DNA of 64,000 nucleotides, from assembly GCA_016213675.1 (NCBI GenBank), contig JACQZW010000021.1, positions 1 through 64,000 on the forward strand. Reading direction: 5' to 3'. Numbering within the stretch: the first letter of the stretch is position 1; each line of letters opens with the position of its first letter. Source of the DNA: Acidobacteriota bacterium (GTDB lineage: Bacteria; Acidobacteriota; Thermoanaerobaculia; Thermoanaerobaculales; Thermoanaerobaculaceae). Shown in pieces: positions 18,267 through 27,555 of the stretch. A program made the translations under genes and the position numbers. Under the pieces are notes generated by a model. That model worked only from the letters and a program-made list of their open reading frames with translations. It was not told where the DNA came from and did no database searches.

Positions 18267-19723
18267 CTCTGGCCCTCGTGCTGATGGTGGTGATCCCGGC
18301 GGTCGGCGGCGTGCTCGCCGGCGCGTTCAAGGGGGCGTCGTCCCGCGGCGCGGCGGTGACGGCCGCTGCGGCGACCGCGGCGCTGGCCGCGTGGGCGACG
18401 GCGACGGTCTACGGCGGCGCCCACGCGGCCGCCGTCGGCGACATGCCATGGCTCGGCGGTCCAGCCGCCACGCCGGTGGTCGGCGTGCTGCTCGATCCGC
18501 TTGGCTCGATCCTCCTGCTGGTGGTGACGGTCATCGGTCTGCTGACCGTCGTCTACTCGACGCGCTATCTCGGGATGGACAACCGCGACCACCGGGTCCC
18601 ACCCACCGAGCACCCGCGCTACTACTTCTGGCTGCTGCTCTTCCTGGCCAGCATGGTGGGTGTTGCGATCTCGCCGAACTTTCTCCAGCTCTTCTTCTTC
18701 TGGGAGCTGACCACGGTCTGCTCGTGGGCGCTGATCTCTTACTACCGGAACGAGAAGAGCCTGGCGGCCGGCTTCAAGGCGCTGGTGGTGACCCAGGTCG
18801 GCGGCGTCTTCTTCCTGGTCGCCCTGCTCATCCTGTTCGCTCGCACCGGGTCGTTCGAGTTCGGCGCGCTTGCCCTGCTGCCCGACCGGCTGAGGCTCGT
18901 CGTGTTCGTCCTGCTGCTCCTGGCGGCGTGGGCGAAGGCCGCCCAGGTGCCCTTCCACACCTGGCTGCCCGAGGCCATGGAGGCGCCCACGCCGATCAGC
19001 GCGTACCTCCACGCCGCCGCCATGGTGAAGGCGGGCGTGTTCCTGATGGCGCGCAGTGTGAGCTCCGGGTGGGCGATGCCGGTCGAGGTCGGGATGGTGA
19101 TGGGGGCGATGGCCGTGCTGACGCTGTTCATCGCCTTGACGTACTACTTCGTCCAGGACGATCTCAAGCGGCTGCTTGCGTACTCGACGATCGCCCACCT
19201 CGGATACGTGCTGCTCGGGATCTCCCTCGGCGCGCTCGGCTCGACCGTCGGGTTCCGCGGCGGGGTGCTGCACATCATCTGCCACGGCTTCGCCAAGGCG
19301 ACGCTGTTCCTCTGCGTGGGCGCCATCGCCTACGTCACCGGGTCGCGCAGCATCTCGGCGCTCGGCGGACTCGCCAAGACCATGCCGCTCACCGCCGCCG
19401 CCTTCTTCGTCGGCGTGCTGGCCGCGACCGGTGTGCCGCCGTTCTCCTGTTTCTGGAGCAAGTTCATGATCCTGTCGGGCGCCGTCCAGCTCGGGGGGGC
19501 GATCGGCCCCGTCTTGCTCGTCCTGGTCCTCCTCGAGAGCCTGATCGCGTTCTCCTGGATGGTGTACGTCGGACAAAAGGTCTTCTTCGGCGAGCGTACC
19601 CCGGTGGCCTGCGTCAACAGCGACCCTCCGCCGGCGATGAGCGGCGTGCTGGTCGCCCTGATGATCGGCTGCCTGCTCGCCCCGGCCGTGGGCATCCCCC
19701 TCGTGCAGTGGATCGGACGGTGA
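18260..19723 (+). CDS. hyfD: HyfD-type antiporter-like membrane subunit
   Basis: 487 residues, close to the roughly 480 of E. coli HyfD, and many membrane helices. The match is recognisable in CSWALISYY, STRYLGMDNRDH and the proton-channel block VPFHTWLPEAMEAPTPISAYLHAAAMVKAG. The lysine and glutamate residues that carry protons in the Nuo/Mrp family (FFFWELTT, AKAAQ, MVKAG) are present. It is one of three ion-translocating subunits of the group 4 complex in the cytoplasmic membrane. The next gene follows after 4 bases. Confidence 0.92.
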   Translation: MLTLALVLMVVIPAVGGVLAGAFKGASSRGAAVTAAAATAALAAWATATVYGGAHAAAVGDMPWLGGPAATPVVGVLLDPLGSILLLVVTVIGLLTVVYSTRYLGMDNRDHRVPPTEHPRYYFWLLLFLASMVGVAISPNFLQLFFFWELTTVCSWALISYYRNEKSLAAGFKALVVTQVGGVFFLVALLILFARTGSFEFGALALLPDRLRLVVFVLLLLAAWAKAAQVPFHTWLPEAMEAPTPISAYLHAAAMVKAGVFLMARSVSSGWAMPVEVGMVMGAMAVLTLFIALTYYFVQDDLKRLLAYSTIAHLGYVLLGISLGALGSTVGFRGGVLHIICHGFAKATLFLCVGAIAYVTGSRSISALGGLAKTMPLTAAAFFVGVLAATGVPPFSCFWSKFMILSGAVQLGGAIGPVLLVLVLLESLIAFSWMVYVGQKVFFGERTPVACVNSDPPPAMSGVLVALMIGCLLAPAVGIPLVQWIGR

Positions 19724-19727
19724 GCTC

Positions 19728-21734
19728 ATGACCAGCGCCCTCCTCCTCCAGACCTGCGTGTTGCTGCTCCTCGGCGGAGCGCTCGTCAGCCTGGCGTGCG
19801 CGAGGAACCGTGCCCTGGCCGGCTGGGTGAGCGTCGCCTTCGTCGCGGCCGCGTGTGTGCCGCTCGCCAGGGTCGTGGTGAACGTGTTCGCCGGGGTCGC
19901 GGAAGGCGAGACGGTGCTGCTCGCCCTGCCGGCCCTGCCGGCCCGCCTGACGGTGCACGTCGACGCCCTGAGCGCCTTCTTCCTCGTCCTCACCGGGGTC
20001 ATCGCGTTGCTCTCGACGCTCTTCTCGGTCCGCTACATGGAGCACTTCGAGAAGGACACGGTCGCGAAGTTCTACCCGGTGCTGCTGGTCTTCTTCGCCT
20101 CGATGGTGGCGCTGCTGGTCGTCACCGACATGCTCTTCTTCCTCGTCTTCTGGGAGCTGATGACGCTGTCCTCGTTCTTCCTCGTCATCTTCGAGCGGGA
20201 GCGGAAGGACAGCCAGCGGGCCGGCCTGAAGTACTTCGTCATAACCCATGCGGCCACGCTGTGCATGATCGCGGGGACGCTGGTGCTGTGGCGCCAGGCG
20301 GGCTCGTTCTCGTTCGCCGCGCTCCAGGACTCGCTCGGTGTGCTGCTCGCGGAGCGGGCCGTCGTGGCGCATCTCGTGCTGTTCCTCTTCTTCGTCGGCT
20401 TCGCGACCAAGGCCGGGGTGCTGCCGATGGGGGACTGGCTCCCGGACGCCCACCCGGCGGCTCCATCCGGCGTCAGCGCGGCGCTCTCCGGGGTCCTGGT
20501 CAAGCTCGGGATCTACGGGCTCATCCGGGTGTTCTGCTCGTTCCTGCCGGTCTCCGCGGCGTCGGACACCTGGGGGGTGGTGCTCGCGTTGGCGGGCACG
20601 GTGTCGCTGTTCGTCGGCACGCTGACCGCGCTCCGGCAGACCGACAGCAAGCGGCTGATGGCCTTCCACACGATCGGTCAGATCGGCTACATCTGCCTCG
20701 GGCTCGGAGTCGGCGTCGCCTGCCTGCGGACCAGCCCGACCATCGCGGCGCTCGCGCTGCTCGGCGCCCTCTTCCACGCGGCCAACCACGCGTGCTTCAA
20801 GGCGTGCCTGTTCCTCGGCGCCGGTGCCGTGCTGCACCGCACCGGCGAGCGAGACATGGACCGCCTCGGCGGGCTCGCCGCGTCGATGCCGGTGACGGCT
20901 TCCTCGACGACCGTGGCCGCGCTGTCGATCTCCGGGGTGCCGCCGTTCAACGGGTTCACCAGCAAGTGGTTGATCGTCGCCGCCTGCATCCTGGGCGGGT
21001 TGCAGCACCCCCTCTTCCTCGTCCTGGGTCTGGTCGGGATGTTCATCTCCCTGGTCACGCTCGCCTCGTTCCTCAAGGTGCTCGGCGCCGTCTTCATGGG
21101 GGCCCGGGACGAGAGCCGGAGCGTGAAGGAGGTGCCGCTTTCGATGGCTCTTCCCCAGGTCGTTCTGGCGGCCCTCTGCGTGCTCCTCGGCGTGTTCCCG
21201 CGCCTGCCGCTCGGGGTCCTCCGGGATGCCGTTGCCAGCGCCGTCCGGATCGAGGTGCCGGGCGCCGACGCCCTGCTGGGGACCGGGTTCGGGCTGGGCC
21301 TCACGGCCGGCGGGCTCGCCCTGGCGTTCTGGGCGCCGCTCGTGGTCGTGCTCGCGCTCGCCCTCGGCGGGGCGCTCGCCTACGCGATCCAGCGCGCCGG
21401 TGCTGCGAAGGTGCGGGAGGTGCCGGTCTGGACCTGCGGCGAGCTGGATTCCGCCGCCGCCGTCCGCTACCCCGCGAGCAGCTTCTACCTGCCCTTCAAG
21501 CACGCCTTCGCGGGGATCTACCCGGCGCTGCACGCCCGCGTGCCGCAGTTCCCTGCGGCCCTGCGCCGTGCCTTCAACGTCGACACCTGGCTCTATCGCC
21601 CGGTGGTGCGCGCCGTCGACGGTCTCGCGCGCGGCGTGAGCCGCTCGCACGTGGGCGTGCCCCAGGTCTACCTGCTGTGGATCGCGGTCGGCGCCGTCGT
21701 CGTCGTGGCGGTGATGCTGGCCCTGACGAGGTGA
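19728..21734 (+). CDS. hyfB: HyfB-type antiporter-like membrane subunit
   Basis: 668 residues, similar to E. coli HyfB (about 670), all-helical membrane protein. Family blocks include VFWELMTLSSFFLVI, TKAGVLPMGDWLPDAHPAAPSGVSAALSG and LFHAANHACFKACLFLGAGA, followed by a long C-terminal part with extra helices. Conserved Glu/Lys residues for proton movement are seen. Second of the three antiporter-like subunits, likely anchored beside the NuoH-like subunit at 23443. It starts after CGGTGAGCTC. Confidence 0.92.
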   Translation: MTSALLLQTCVLLLLGGALVSLACARNRALAGWVSVAFVAAACVPLARVVVNVFAGVAEGETVLLALPALPARLTVHVDALSAFFLVLTGVIALLSTLFSVRYMEHFEKDTVAKFYPVLLVFFASMVALLVVTDMLFFLVFWELMTLSSFFLVIFERERKDSQRAGLKYFVITHAATLCMIAGTLVLWRQAGSFSFAALQDSLGVLLAERAVVAHLVLFLFFVGFATKAGVLPMGDWLPDAHPAAPSGVSAALSGVLVKLGIYGLIRVFCSFLPVSAASDTWGVVLALAGTVSLFVGTLTALRQTDSKRLMAFHTIGQIGYICLGLGVGVACLRTSPTIAALALLGALFHAANHACFKACLFLGAGAVLHRTGERDMDRLGGLAASMPVTASSTTVAALSISGVPPFNGFTSKWLIVAACILGGLQHPLFLVLGLVGMFISLVTLASFLKVLGAVFMGARDESRSVKEVPLSMALPQVVLAALCVLLGVFPRLPLGVLRDAVASAVRIEVPGADALLGTGFGLGLTAGGLALAFWAPLVVVLALALGGALAYAIQRAGAAKVREVPVWTCGELDSAAAVRYPASSFYLPFKHAFAGIYPALHARVPQFPAALRRAFNVDTWLYRPVVRAVDGLARGVSRSHVGVPQVYLLWIAVGAVVVVAVMLALTR

Positions 21735-21742
21735 GGGTCGCG

Positions 21743-23446
21743 ATGGCCAAAGGCAACGGAGACGCGGAACGGGTGGAGGAGGTCCTCGGCGAGCGGCTCG
21801 GGCGCGGGATCATCGCGGTCGGACGGCCGCAGCCCGACACGCTGCTGGTGACGATCGAGCCCGGGACGGTCCTGGCCGCCACCCAGGCGCTGCTCGACGA
21901 CCTCGGGGCGCGCTTCCTGGTGTCGGTGGGGACGGATCGGCGCCCGATCTCGGGGGACTTCGCCGTCACCCACCTGTTCTCGCTCGACCAGTCCCACCTC
22001 TACGTGGTGCTCGAGTGTCCGGTCGCGAGCGAGAACCCCGAAATCGACTCGATCACGCCGCTGATCCCAGGGGCGGCCTGGTCGGAACGCGAGATTCGCG
22101 ACGTGGTGGGGGTGTCCACCCGAGGTCACCCCGACCCCCGCCGCCTCCTGCTCCCCGACGACTGGCCCGAGGGGGTGTACCCGCTGCGTCGCGACTTTCC
22201 CTACAACGAACGGCCGCCGGCCGCGGAAGGCACCAGGCCCGCGTGGGTGCCGACCCCCGAGGGCGCCTCGGTGGTCACGCTCGGCCCGTTCTTCCCGGTC
22301 CTCGAGGAGCCGTCGAACTGGCGGTTGTTCGTCGAGGGGGAAACGGTGGTCGGCTGCGACTACCGCGGGTTCTACAACCACCGCGGGGTCGAGAAGCTCG
22401 GCGACAGCGTCATGACGTACAACGAGATCCCGTACCTTGCCGAACGGATCTGCGGGATCTGCGGGTTCATCCACTCGACGTGCTACTGCCAGGCGGTCGA
22501 GCGGGCGGCCGGGATCGAGGTGCCGCGCCGGGCCCGCTACATCCGCACCATGATGCTGGAGCTGGAGCGGATCCATTCGCACCTGCTGTGGCTCGGCATC
22601 GCCGGCCACATCCTCGGCTTCGACACCGTCCTGATGCAGACGTGGCGCATCCGCGAGCCCGTCATGTGGCTCGCAGAGGTCATCACCGGGAACCGCAAGT
22701 CATACGGGATGAACACGATCGGCGGGGTTCGCAGAGACGTCACCGAGGTGACCAAGGCGCGGATCCTCGAGGTGCTGGGCCCGGTCGAGAAGGAGAGCCT
22801 TGCGGTCCGCGATGCCGTGGTCGGGGACACGACCCTGCACATGCGGACAAAGAACGTGGGCATCCTGGAGAACGCCTGGGCCAGGCAGGTGTGCGTCGTC
22901 GGACCCCCGGCCCGGGGTTCGGGCGTCAGGATCGATGCCCGCATCGACCATCCCTACGCGGCGTACGACGAGGTCGTGCCACGTCTTTGCGCCCACGACG
23001 AGGGCGACATCTGGGCCCGGGTGCTGGTCAGGATCGAGGAGCTGCTCGACTCCATCCGGTTGGTCCGCGAGGCCGCCGCCGGTCTCCCCGACGGGCCGAT
23101 CGTCGCGGAGATCACCGAGGAGATTCCCTCGGGGCGGATCGGGGTCTCGACGGTGGAGGCCCCGCGCGGCGAGGCGGTGCACTACGTGCTCACCGGCGGC
23201 GACAACCGCCCGTGGCGCTGGCGCGTTCGCGCCCCCACCTACCCGAACCTCCAGGCCATGCCGGCCATGGCCGCCGGGGGCAACATCGCCGACATCCCGA
23301 TCACCTTGGGCAGCCTCGACCCGTGCTTCTCCTGCACCGAGCGGATGGAGACGGTCGACGTCCGAAGCCGGAACGTCAGGGTCTACTCGCCGGCCGAGCT
23401 GCTCGCCATGTCACGCCGATCGGGCAGGCCGGGAGGTGGGTCATGA
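21743..23446 (+). CDS. hyfG: Group 4 hydrogenase large NiFe subunit (HyfG/HycE-type, NuoC-NuoD fusion)
   Basis: 567 residues. The first 150 or so are NuoC-like (VSVGTDRRPISGDFAVTHLF, WSEREIRDVVGV), the rest NuoD-like hydrogenase. Nickel ligands are complete: L1 RICGICGFIHSTCY (C237, C240) and L2 DPCFSCTER (C528, C531). This is therefore a true hydrogenase rather than a respiratory complex I subunit. After R534 there are 33 residues to be cleaved, consistent with the HycI-type protease upstream. Start ATG at 21743; the frame continues upstream only as a shadow of hyfB. Overlaps the next gene by ATGA. Confidence 0.95.
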   Translation: MAKGNGDAERVEEVLGERLGRGIIAVGRPQPDTLLVTIEPGTVLAATQALLDDLGARFLVSVGTDRRPISGDFAVTHLFSLDQSHLYVVLECPVASENPEIDSITPLIPGAAWSEREIRDVVGVSTRGHPDPRRLLLPDDWPEGVYPLRRDFPYNERPPAAEGTRPAWVPTPEGASVVTLGPFFPVLEEPSNWRLFVEGETVVGCDYRGFYNHRGVEKLGDSVMTYNEIPYLAERICGICGFIHSTCYCQAVERAAGIEVPRRARYIRTMMLELERIHSHLLWLGIAGHILGFDTVLMQTWRIREPVMWLAEVITGNRKSYGMNTIGGVRRDVTEVTKARILEVLGPVEKESLAVRDAVVGDTTLHMRTKNVGILENAWARQVCVVGPPARGSGVRIDARIDHPYAAYDEVVPRLCAHDEGDIWARVLVRIEELLDSIRLVREAAAGLPDGPIVAEITEEIPSGRIGVSTVEAPRGEAVHYVLTGGDNRPWRWRVRAPTYPNLQAMPAMAAGGNIADIPITLGSLDPCFSCTERMETVDVRSRNVRVYSPAELLAMSRRSGRPGGGS

Positions 23447-24354
23447 GGACGATCGTCGTGGTCGGCCTGGCCGTCCTCAACGCCGCGATCGCACTGTTGC
23501 TCTCGCCCTTGCTCGAAGGGTTGATGCGCAAGCTCAAGGCGACGATCCACTCGCGGATCGGCCCGCCGGTCACCCAGCCCTACCTCGACCTCCTGAAGCT
23601 GCTCGGCAAGGAGGACCTGCGCACCGGGCGGGGGTTCCTCTACGCCGCGGCGCCGGCGCTCACGCTCGGCTCCGTGCTGGTCCTGGCGACGCTCGTGCCC
23701 ATGGGTGCCGCGCCGCCCCTCTCGTTCGCCGGGGACATCATCGTCGTGCTCTACGTCGCAGCCATGAGCGCCGTGCTGGTCATGCTCACCGGGTTCGGCA
23801 GCGCCAGCCCGTACGCGTCGGTTGGCAGTTCGCGGGAGATGATGACCCTGCTCACCGTCGAGCCGGTGATGGCCGTGGCGCTCGTCGTCGGGGCGGTCAA
23901 GGCCGGCACGTTGTCGACCGCCGGCATCCTCGCCTGGCAGGTGGAGCACGGGCCGTCCATCAGCATGGTCATTGCCGGGGTCGCGTTCCTTCTGGCGCTC
24001 CAGGCCCAGGCCGGCAAGTTGCCGTTCGACATCCCGGAGGCCGACCAGGAGATCATGGGGGGCAGCCTGATCGAGCAGAGCGGCCCCCGTCTCGCGCTGT
24101 TCCGCTGGGCGATGTGGGCCAAGCAGTTGGTGCTCGCCTTCCTCCTGGTCGAGCTGTTCGTCCCCTGGCCCCGGGTCGGGATCCTGCCGTTCGACCTAAT
24201 GCTCGCCCTGGTCAAGGTCTCACTCGTGCTCGTGGTCGTCGCCCTGGTCGATGTCGTCAACCCGAGGCTGCGGATCGACCAGGCGATGGGTTACTACCTG
24301 CGGGTCGCGTTCTCGTCGCTCGCGGCCCTCGCCTTCGCCGTGATCGGCATGTAG
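23443..24354 (+). CDS. hyfC: HyfC/HycD-type membrane anchor subunit (NuoH-like)
   Basis: 303 residues with about eight membrane helices. The NuoH-family signature for docking of the peripheral arm is clear in KLPFDIPEADQEIMGGSLIEQSGPRLALF, and RIGPPVTQPYLDLLKLLGKED near the N-terminus matches the helix that contacts the Fe-S subunits. It anchors the hydrogenase module and forms part of the ion path. It begins in the end of the large-subunit gene (ATGA). Confidence 0.93.
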   Translation: MRTIVVVGLAVLNAAIALLLSPLLEGLMRKLKATIHSRIGPPVTQPYLDLLKLLGKEDLRTGRGFLYAAAPALTLGSVLVLATLVPMGAAPPLSFAGDIIVVLYVAAMSAVLVMLTGFGSASPYASVGSSREMMTLLTVEPVMAVALVVGAVKAGTLSTAGILAWQVEHGPSISMVIAGVAFLLALQAQAGKLPFDIPEADQEIMGGSLIEQSGPRLALFRWAMWAKQLVLAFLLVELFVPWPRVGILPFDLMLALVKVSLVLVVVALVDVVNPRLRIDQAMGYYLRVAFSSLAALAFAVIGM

Positions 24355-24364
24355 GGAGGGGAGC

Positions 24365-24817
24365 GTGCTCACCTCGAAGCTGCGCGAAGCACTCATCTGC
24401 CTCAAGGCGGGACGGGTGACGCTGCCCTACCCGTTCGCGCCGCACGATCCGGAGCCGGGGTTCCGCGGCAAGGTCACCATCGACGCCGACCTGTGCTTTG
24501 GCTGCGGTGGCTGCGCCAACGTCTGCGAGGCGGGCGTGATCCTCCTGACCGACAGCGGCCAGCACACCCGGGTCCTGGAGTTCTTCTGGCGCCGGTGCAC
24601 CTACTGCGGGCGCTGCCAGGAGGTCTGCCCCGAGGGTGCGGTCAAGCTCAGCCAGGAGTTCCAGACCGCGACGAACGACGCGGCCGACCTCTACCTGCGG
24701 CTCGAGGTCTTCATGGGCCCGTGCCAGCGCTGCGGCCGGTGCTTCCCGCCACCGACGCCCCTGGAGCGCATGAAGCGGACCGGCTTCAGGGCGGACGGAG
24801 AAGGGGGGCGGGCGTGA
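24365..24817 (+). CDS. hyfH: HyfH/HycF-type ferredoxin-like subunit (NuoI-like)
   Basis: 150 residues, GTG start after GGGAGGGGAGC. Two [4Fe-4S] motifs, CFGCGGCANVC with a following CEAG, and CTYCGRCQEVCPEG, match the NuoI/HycF family. A third cluster of cysteines, CQRCGRC, lies near the end. It passes electrons into the NiFe subunits from the input module. The C-terminus is short compared with HycF. Overlaps hyfE as GTGA. Confidence 0.92.
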   Translation: MLTSKLREALICLKAGRVTLPYPFAPHDPEPGFRGKVTIDADLCFGCGGCANVCEAGVILLTDSGQHTRVLEFFWRRCTYCGRCQEVCPEGAVKLSQEFQTATNDAADLYLRLEVFMGPCQRCGRCFPPPTPLERMKRTGFRADGEGGRA

Positions 24818-25488
24818 ATCCCCAGCCGTTCCACGGCGACGTGATCCAGACGCTGAGCATGGTGGTGGTGATCACCTCGGTGATCGCCGTGGAGGTCCGC
24901 CGGCTGCGCTTCGCGGCGGTCGCCTACTCGGTCCAGGCGCTTCTCATCGTCGCACTGTTGCTGAGCTTCGCGGCGATCAACCCGGCGCTCTACTGGTGGG
25001 CGGCCACGGCGCTGGTCACCAAGGCGATCCTGACCCCGTACTTCCTGTTCCGCTTCATCGGGGCGACCGGCGACCGCGAGATCAAACCGCTGATCGGCTT
25101 CGGGCCGTCCGTGGTGGTGGCGGCGGCCTTGATGATCGCCTTCTACCGGCTGACGCACAGCCAGATGTCGATCCTGGCGCCGACCGCGATGGCGCAGCAG
25201 GAGGTGTTCCGGGTCAACCTGGCGGTGGCCTCGACGGTGTTCGTCCTCGGGCTCTACTGCGTGCTGACGCGACGCGACGCCGTCAAGACCGTGATCGGCC
25301 TGTGCCTCCTGGAGAACGGGGTCCACCTGTCGCTGGTCAGCCTGGCGCCGGAGCTCCCGGAGACCGCGCTGTTCGGCGTCGCGACCGAGGTGGTCGTGAC
25401 GGTCTTCCTCCTCCTCTACGTGATCGCCGGGCTGCGCCGGGAGTTCGGCACCACCGACACCTTCAAGCTCCGCGAGCTGCAGTGCTAG
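24814..25488 (+). CDS. hyfE: HyfE-type membrane subunit (NuoK-like end)
   Basis: 224 residues, close to the 216 of E. coli HyfE, with six or seven predicted helices. The C-terminal half has NuoK-like features (GLCLLENGVHLSL, with the membrane Glu, then ALFGVATEVVVTVFLLLY). GTG start on the end of hyfH. It bridges the NuoH-like and antiporter-like subunits. 28 bases separate it from the next gene. Confidence 0.9.
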   Translation: MNPQPFHGDVIQTLSMVVVITSVIAVEVRRLRFAAVAYSVQALLIVALLLSFAAINPALYWWAATALVTKAILTPYFLFRFIGATGDREIKPLIGFGPSVVVAAALMIAFYRLTHSQMSILAPTAMAQQEVFRVNLAVASTVFVLGLYCVLTRRDAVKTVIGLCLLENGVHLSLVSLAPELPETALFGVATEVVVTVFLLLYVIAGLRREFGTTDTFKLRELQC

Positions 25489-25516
25489 GCCACACCCGGA
25501 AGGCGGGAACGAAGCG

Positions 25517-27040
25517 ATGAGCGATCTCAACGCAACCGTGTCATCGAGCCTGCCGATATTGGCGTTCACTGCACCGGCGGTCGCGGGGGCCCTCGTGTTC
25601 CTGGGCCGGAAGCTCGGGCGACTCTACTGGCAGTCGTTCGCGATCGCGGGATCGGCCGCCGTTGCCCTGGTCGGCGTGCTCATGCTGCCCGAGGTCGTGG
25701 CCGGGCGGGCACTGGTGAGCTGGGGCGAGGAGTTTCGCGTCGACGGCCTGTCGGCGCTGCTCGTGCTCGCCATCGGGCTCGTCGGCTCGCTCACGGCGAT
25801 CTACTCGGTGCGGTACGTCGCCCAGCCCGGCCTCGTCTCCCGGCTCGGCGGTCCCGCCGCCGAGCGGAGGCTGCCGGTGTTCTACGGCCTCCTCCTCTGG
25901 TTCATCGCGAGCATGGCGTGGGGGTGCGTGACCAACAACATCATCATGCTCTACGTCGCCGTCGAGGCGACCACCCTCGCGTCGGGACTCCTGGTCGCCT
26001 TCTACTGGGATCGGCGGGCCCTCGAGGCCGGCTACAAGTACCTGATGCTCCTCACTATCGGGATCACGTTCGCCCTCGTCGGCTGCGTCCTGATCTACGC
26101 GTCGGCGGCCGCGACCGGATCGCTCGCCGGCCGTCAGGCGCTGCTGATCAGCGAGGTGCGCTCCGTCGCGCCCCTGATCCCGGCCCGGACCGCGCTGATC
26201 GCGGTGGCGTTCTTGGTCATCGGGTTCGGCACCAAGGCGGGGATCGCGCCCTTCCACCCGTGGCTGCCGGACGCCCACGCCGAGGCCCCGACGCCGATCT
26301 CCGTCCTGCTTTCCGGCGTGATGATCAAGATGGCCGCCTACGCGCTGGCCCGGACCGTGAGCATCTTCTACCCCTCGTTGCCGCAGTTGACGGTCTTCCT
26401 GGTGGCGCTGGGGGTCTTCACGATGCTCCTCGGCATCCTCGCCGCGCTCCCGCAGCAGGACCTCAAGCGGCTGCTCGCCTACTCGTCGGTCAGCCAGATC
26501 GGCTACGTCGTCGTCGGGGTCGGGCTGGGCACCTACCTGGGCTGCTACGGCGGCCTGTTCCACCTGCTCAACCACGCCTTCATCAAGGCCCTGCTCTTCA
26601 TGGCCGTCGGCGCGGTCATCTACGCCACCGGGGTGCGGAGGATCGCCGACCTCGGCGGCCTGTCGCAACGGATGCCGCTGACTGCGGCGTGCTTCCTGGT
26701 CGGGGCGCTCGCGATCGCCGGGTTCCCGCCCCTCAACGGATTCATGAGCAAGATGACCGTCTACCTCGCACTGGCCCAAGCGGGGCTGTGGTGGGCGGCG
26801 GTGGCGGCCGTTCTCGCCGGCGTGCTGACCATGGTCGTCATGGTGCGCGCCGCGGTCGCGGTGTTCTGGCGGGCGGCGCCGCTCGACGGCGGCGAGAAGG
26901 TCGTGCGCGAGGTCCCGGCGGGCATGTGGGCGCCGATGCTGGGGCTCGCCGCGGCGTGCGTGGTCCTGGGCGTCTTCCCGCAACTCGCGTACCCGCTACT
27001 GGACCAGGCAGCAGCCGTCCTGGCGACGGTCGGGAGGTGA
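25517..27040 (+). CDS. hyfF: HyfF-type antiporter-like membrane subunit
   Basis: 507 residues, many helices. Blocks typical of the NuoL/M/N family: YVAVEATTLASGLL (membrane Glu), GTKAGIAPFHPWLPDAHAEAPTPISVLLSGVMIKM, DLKRLLAYSSVSQIGY and LFHLLNHAFIKALLFMAVGA. Third antiporter-like subunit of the complex; three of them suggest more than one ion-translocation step per catalytic cycle (inference from complex I). It is followed after two bases by the small-subunit gene. Confidence 0.92.
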   Translation: MSDLNATVSSSLPILAFTAPAVAGALVFLGRKLGRLYWQSFAIAGSAAVALVGVLMLPEVVAGRALVSWGEEFRVDGLSALLVLAIGLVGSLTAIYSVRYVAQPGLVSRLGGPAAERRLPVFYGLLLWFIASMAWGCVTNNIIMLYVAVEATTLASGLLVAFYWDRRALEAGYKYLMLLTIGITFALVGCVLIYASAAATGSLAGRQALLISEVRSVAPLIPARTALIAVAFLVIGFGTKAGIAPFHPWLPDAHAEAPTPISVLLSGVMIKMAAYALARTVSIFYPSLPQLTVFLVALGVFTMLLGILAALPQQDLKRLLAYSSVSQIGYVVVGVGLGTYLGCYGGLFHLLNHAFIKALLFMAVGAVIYATGVRRIADLGGLSQRMPLTAACFLVGALAIAGFPPLNGFMSKMTVYLALAQAGLWWAAVAAVLAGVLTMVVMVRAAVAVFWRAAPLDGGEKVVREVPAGMWAPMLGLAAACVVLGVFPQLAYPLLDQAAAVLATVGR

Positions 27041-27042
27041 CG

Positions 27043-27555
27043 ATGGCCATGCTCGAGAAGGCGTGCCAGAAGGCGTTCGGCAAGGCGCTGTGGGTCTACC
27101 ACGCGAACACCGGGGCCTGCAACGGCTGCGACATCGAGGTCATCAACGTCCTCACGCCCTACTACGACGCCGAGCGCTTCGGGATCAAGCTGGTCGGTTC
27201 GCCCCGCCACGCGGACGTGCTGCTGGTGTGCGGCCCGGTCACCCGGCAGGTCGCGCCGGCGCTCCAGCGGCTCTACGACGCGACACCCAACCCGAAGCTG
27301 GTCTTCGCGATCGGCTCGTGCGCGACGGGCGGCGGGTGCTGGTTCGACACCTACAGCACGCTCGGCGGTGCCGACAAGGTGATCCCGGTCGACTTCTACG
27401 TTCCGGGCTGCCCGCCCAGGCCGGAGGCGATCCTCTACGGGGTCGCGGTCTCCCTCGGCCTGGCGCCCAAGACGGTCGGCGCCGAGCTGCTGCGACAGGA
27501 AAGCGTCGAGGAGCTGGCCAGGGGTGAGTCGATCGTCGGCGAGGTACGGCCATGA
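27043..27555 (+). CDS. hyfI: Group 4 hydrogenase small subunit (HyfI/HycG-type, NuoB-like)
   Basis: 170 residues, no signal peptide, carrying one proximal [4Fe-4S] cluster: TGACNGCDIEV (C26, C29), IGSCATGGGC and VPGCPPRPE. Electrons reach the NiFe site of HyfG through this cluster. E. coli HyfI and HycG are about 80 residues longer. The start could also be the next ATG at 27049. GGGAGGTGAC precedes it. The stop overlaps the response-regulator start (ATGA), so the regulator is cotranslated with the hydrogenase. Confidence 0.93.
   Translation: MAMLEKACQKAFGKALWVYHANTGACNGCDIEVINVLTPYYDAERFGIKLVGSPRHADVLLVCGPVTRQVAPALQRLYDATPNPKLVFAIGSCATGGGCWFDTYSTLGGADKVIPVDFYVPGCPPRPEAILYGVAVSLGLAPKTVGAELLRQESVEELARGESIVGEVRP

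Noticed and set aside
19796..23446. A 1216-residue frame over hyfB and hyfG
   Set aside because: Its first half is an out-of-frame Arg/Gly-rich shadow of hyfB; only the part from 21743 is a gene.
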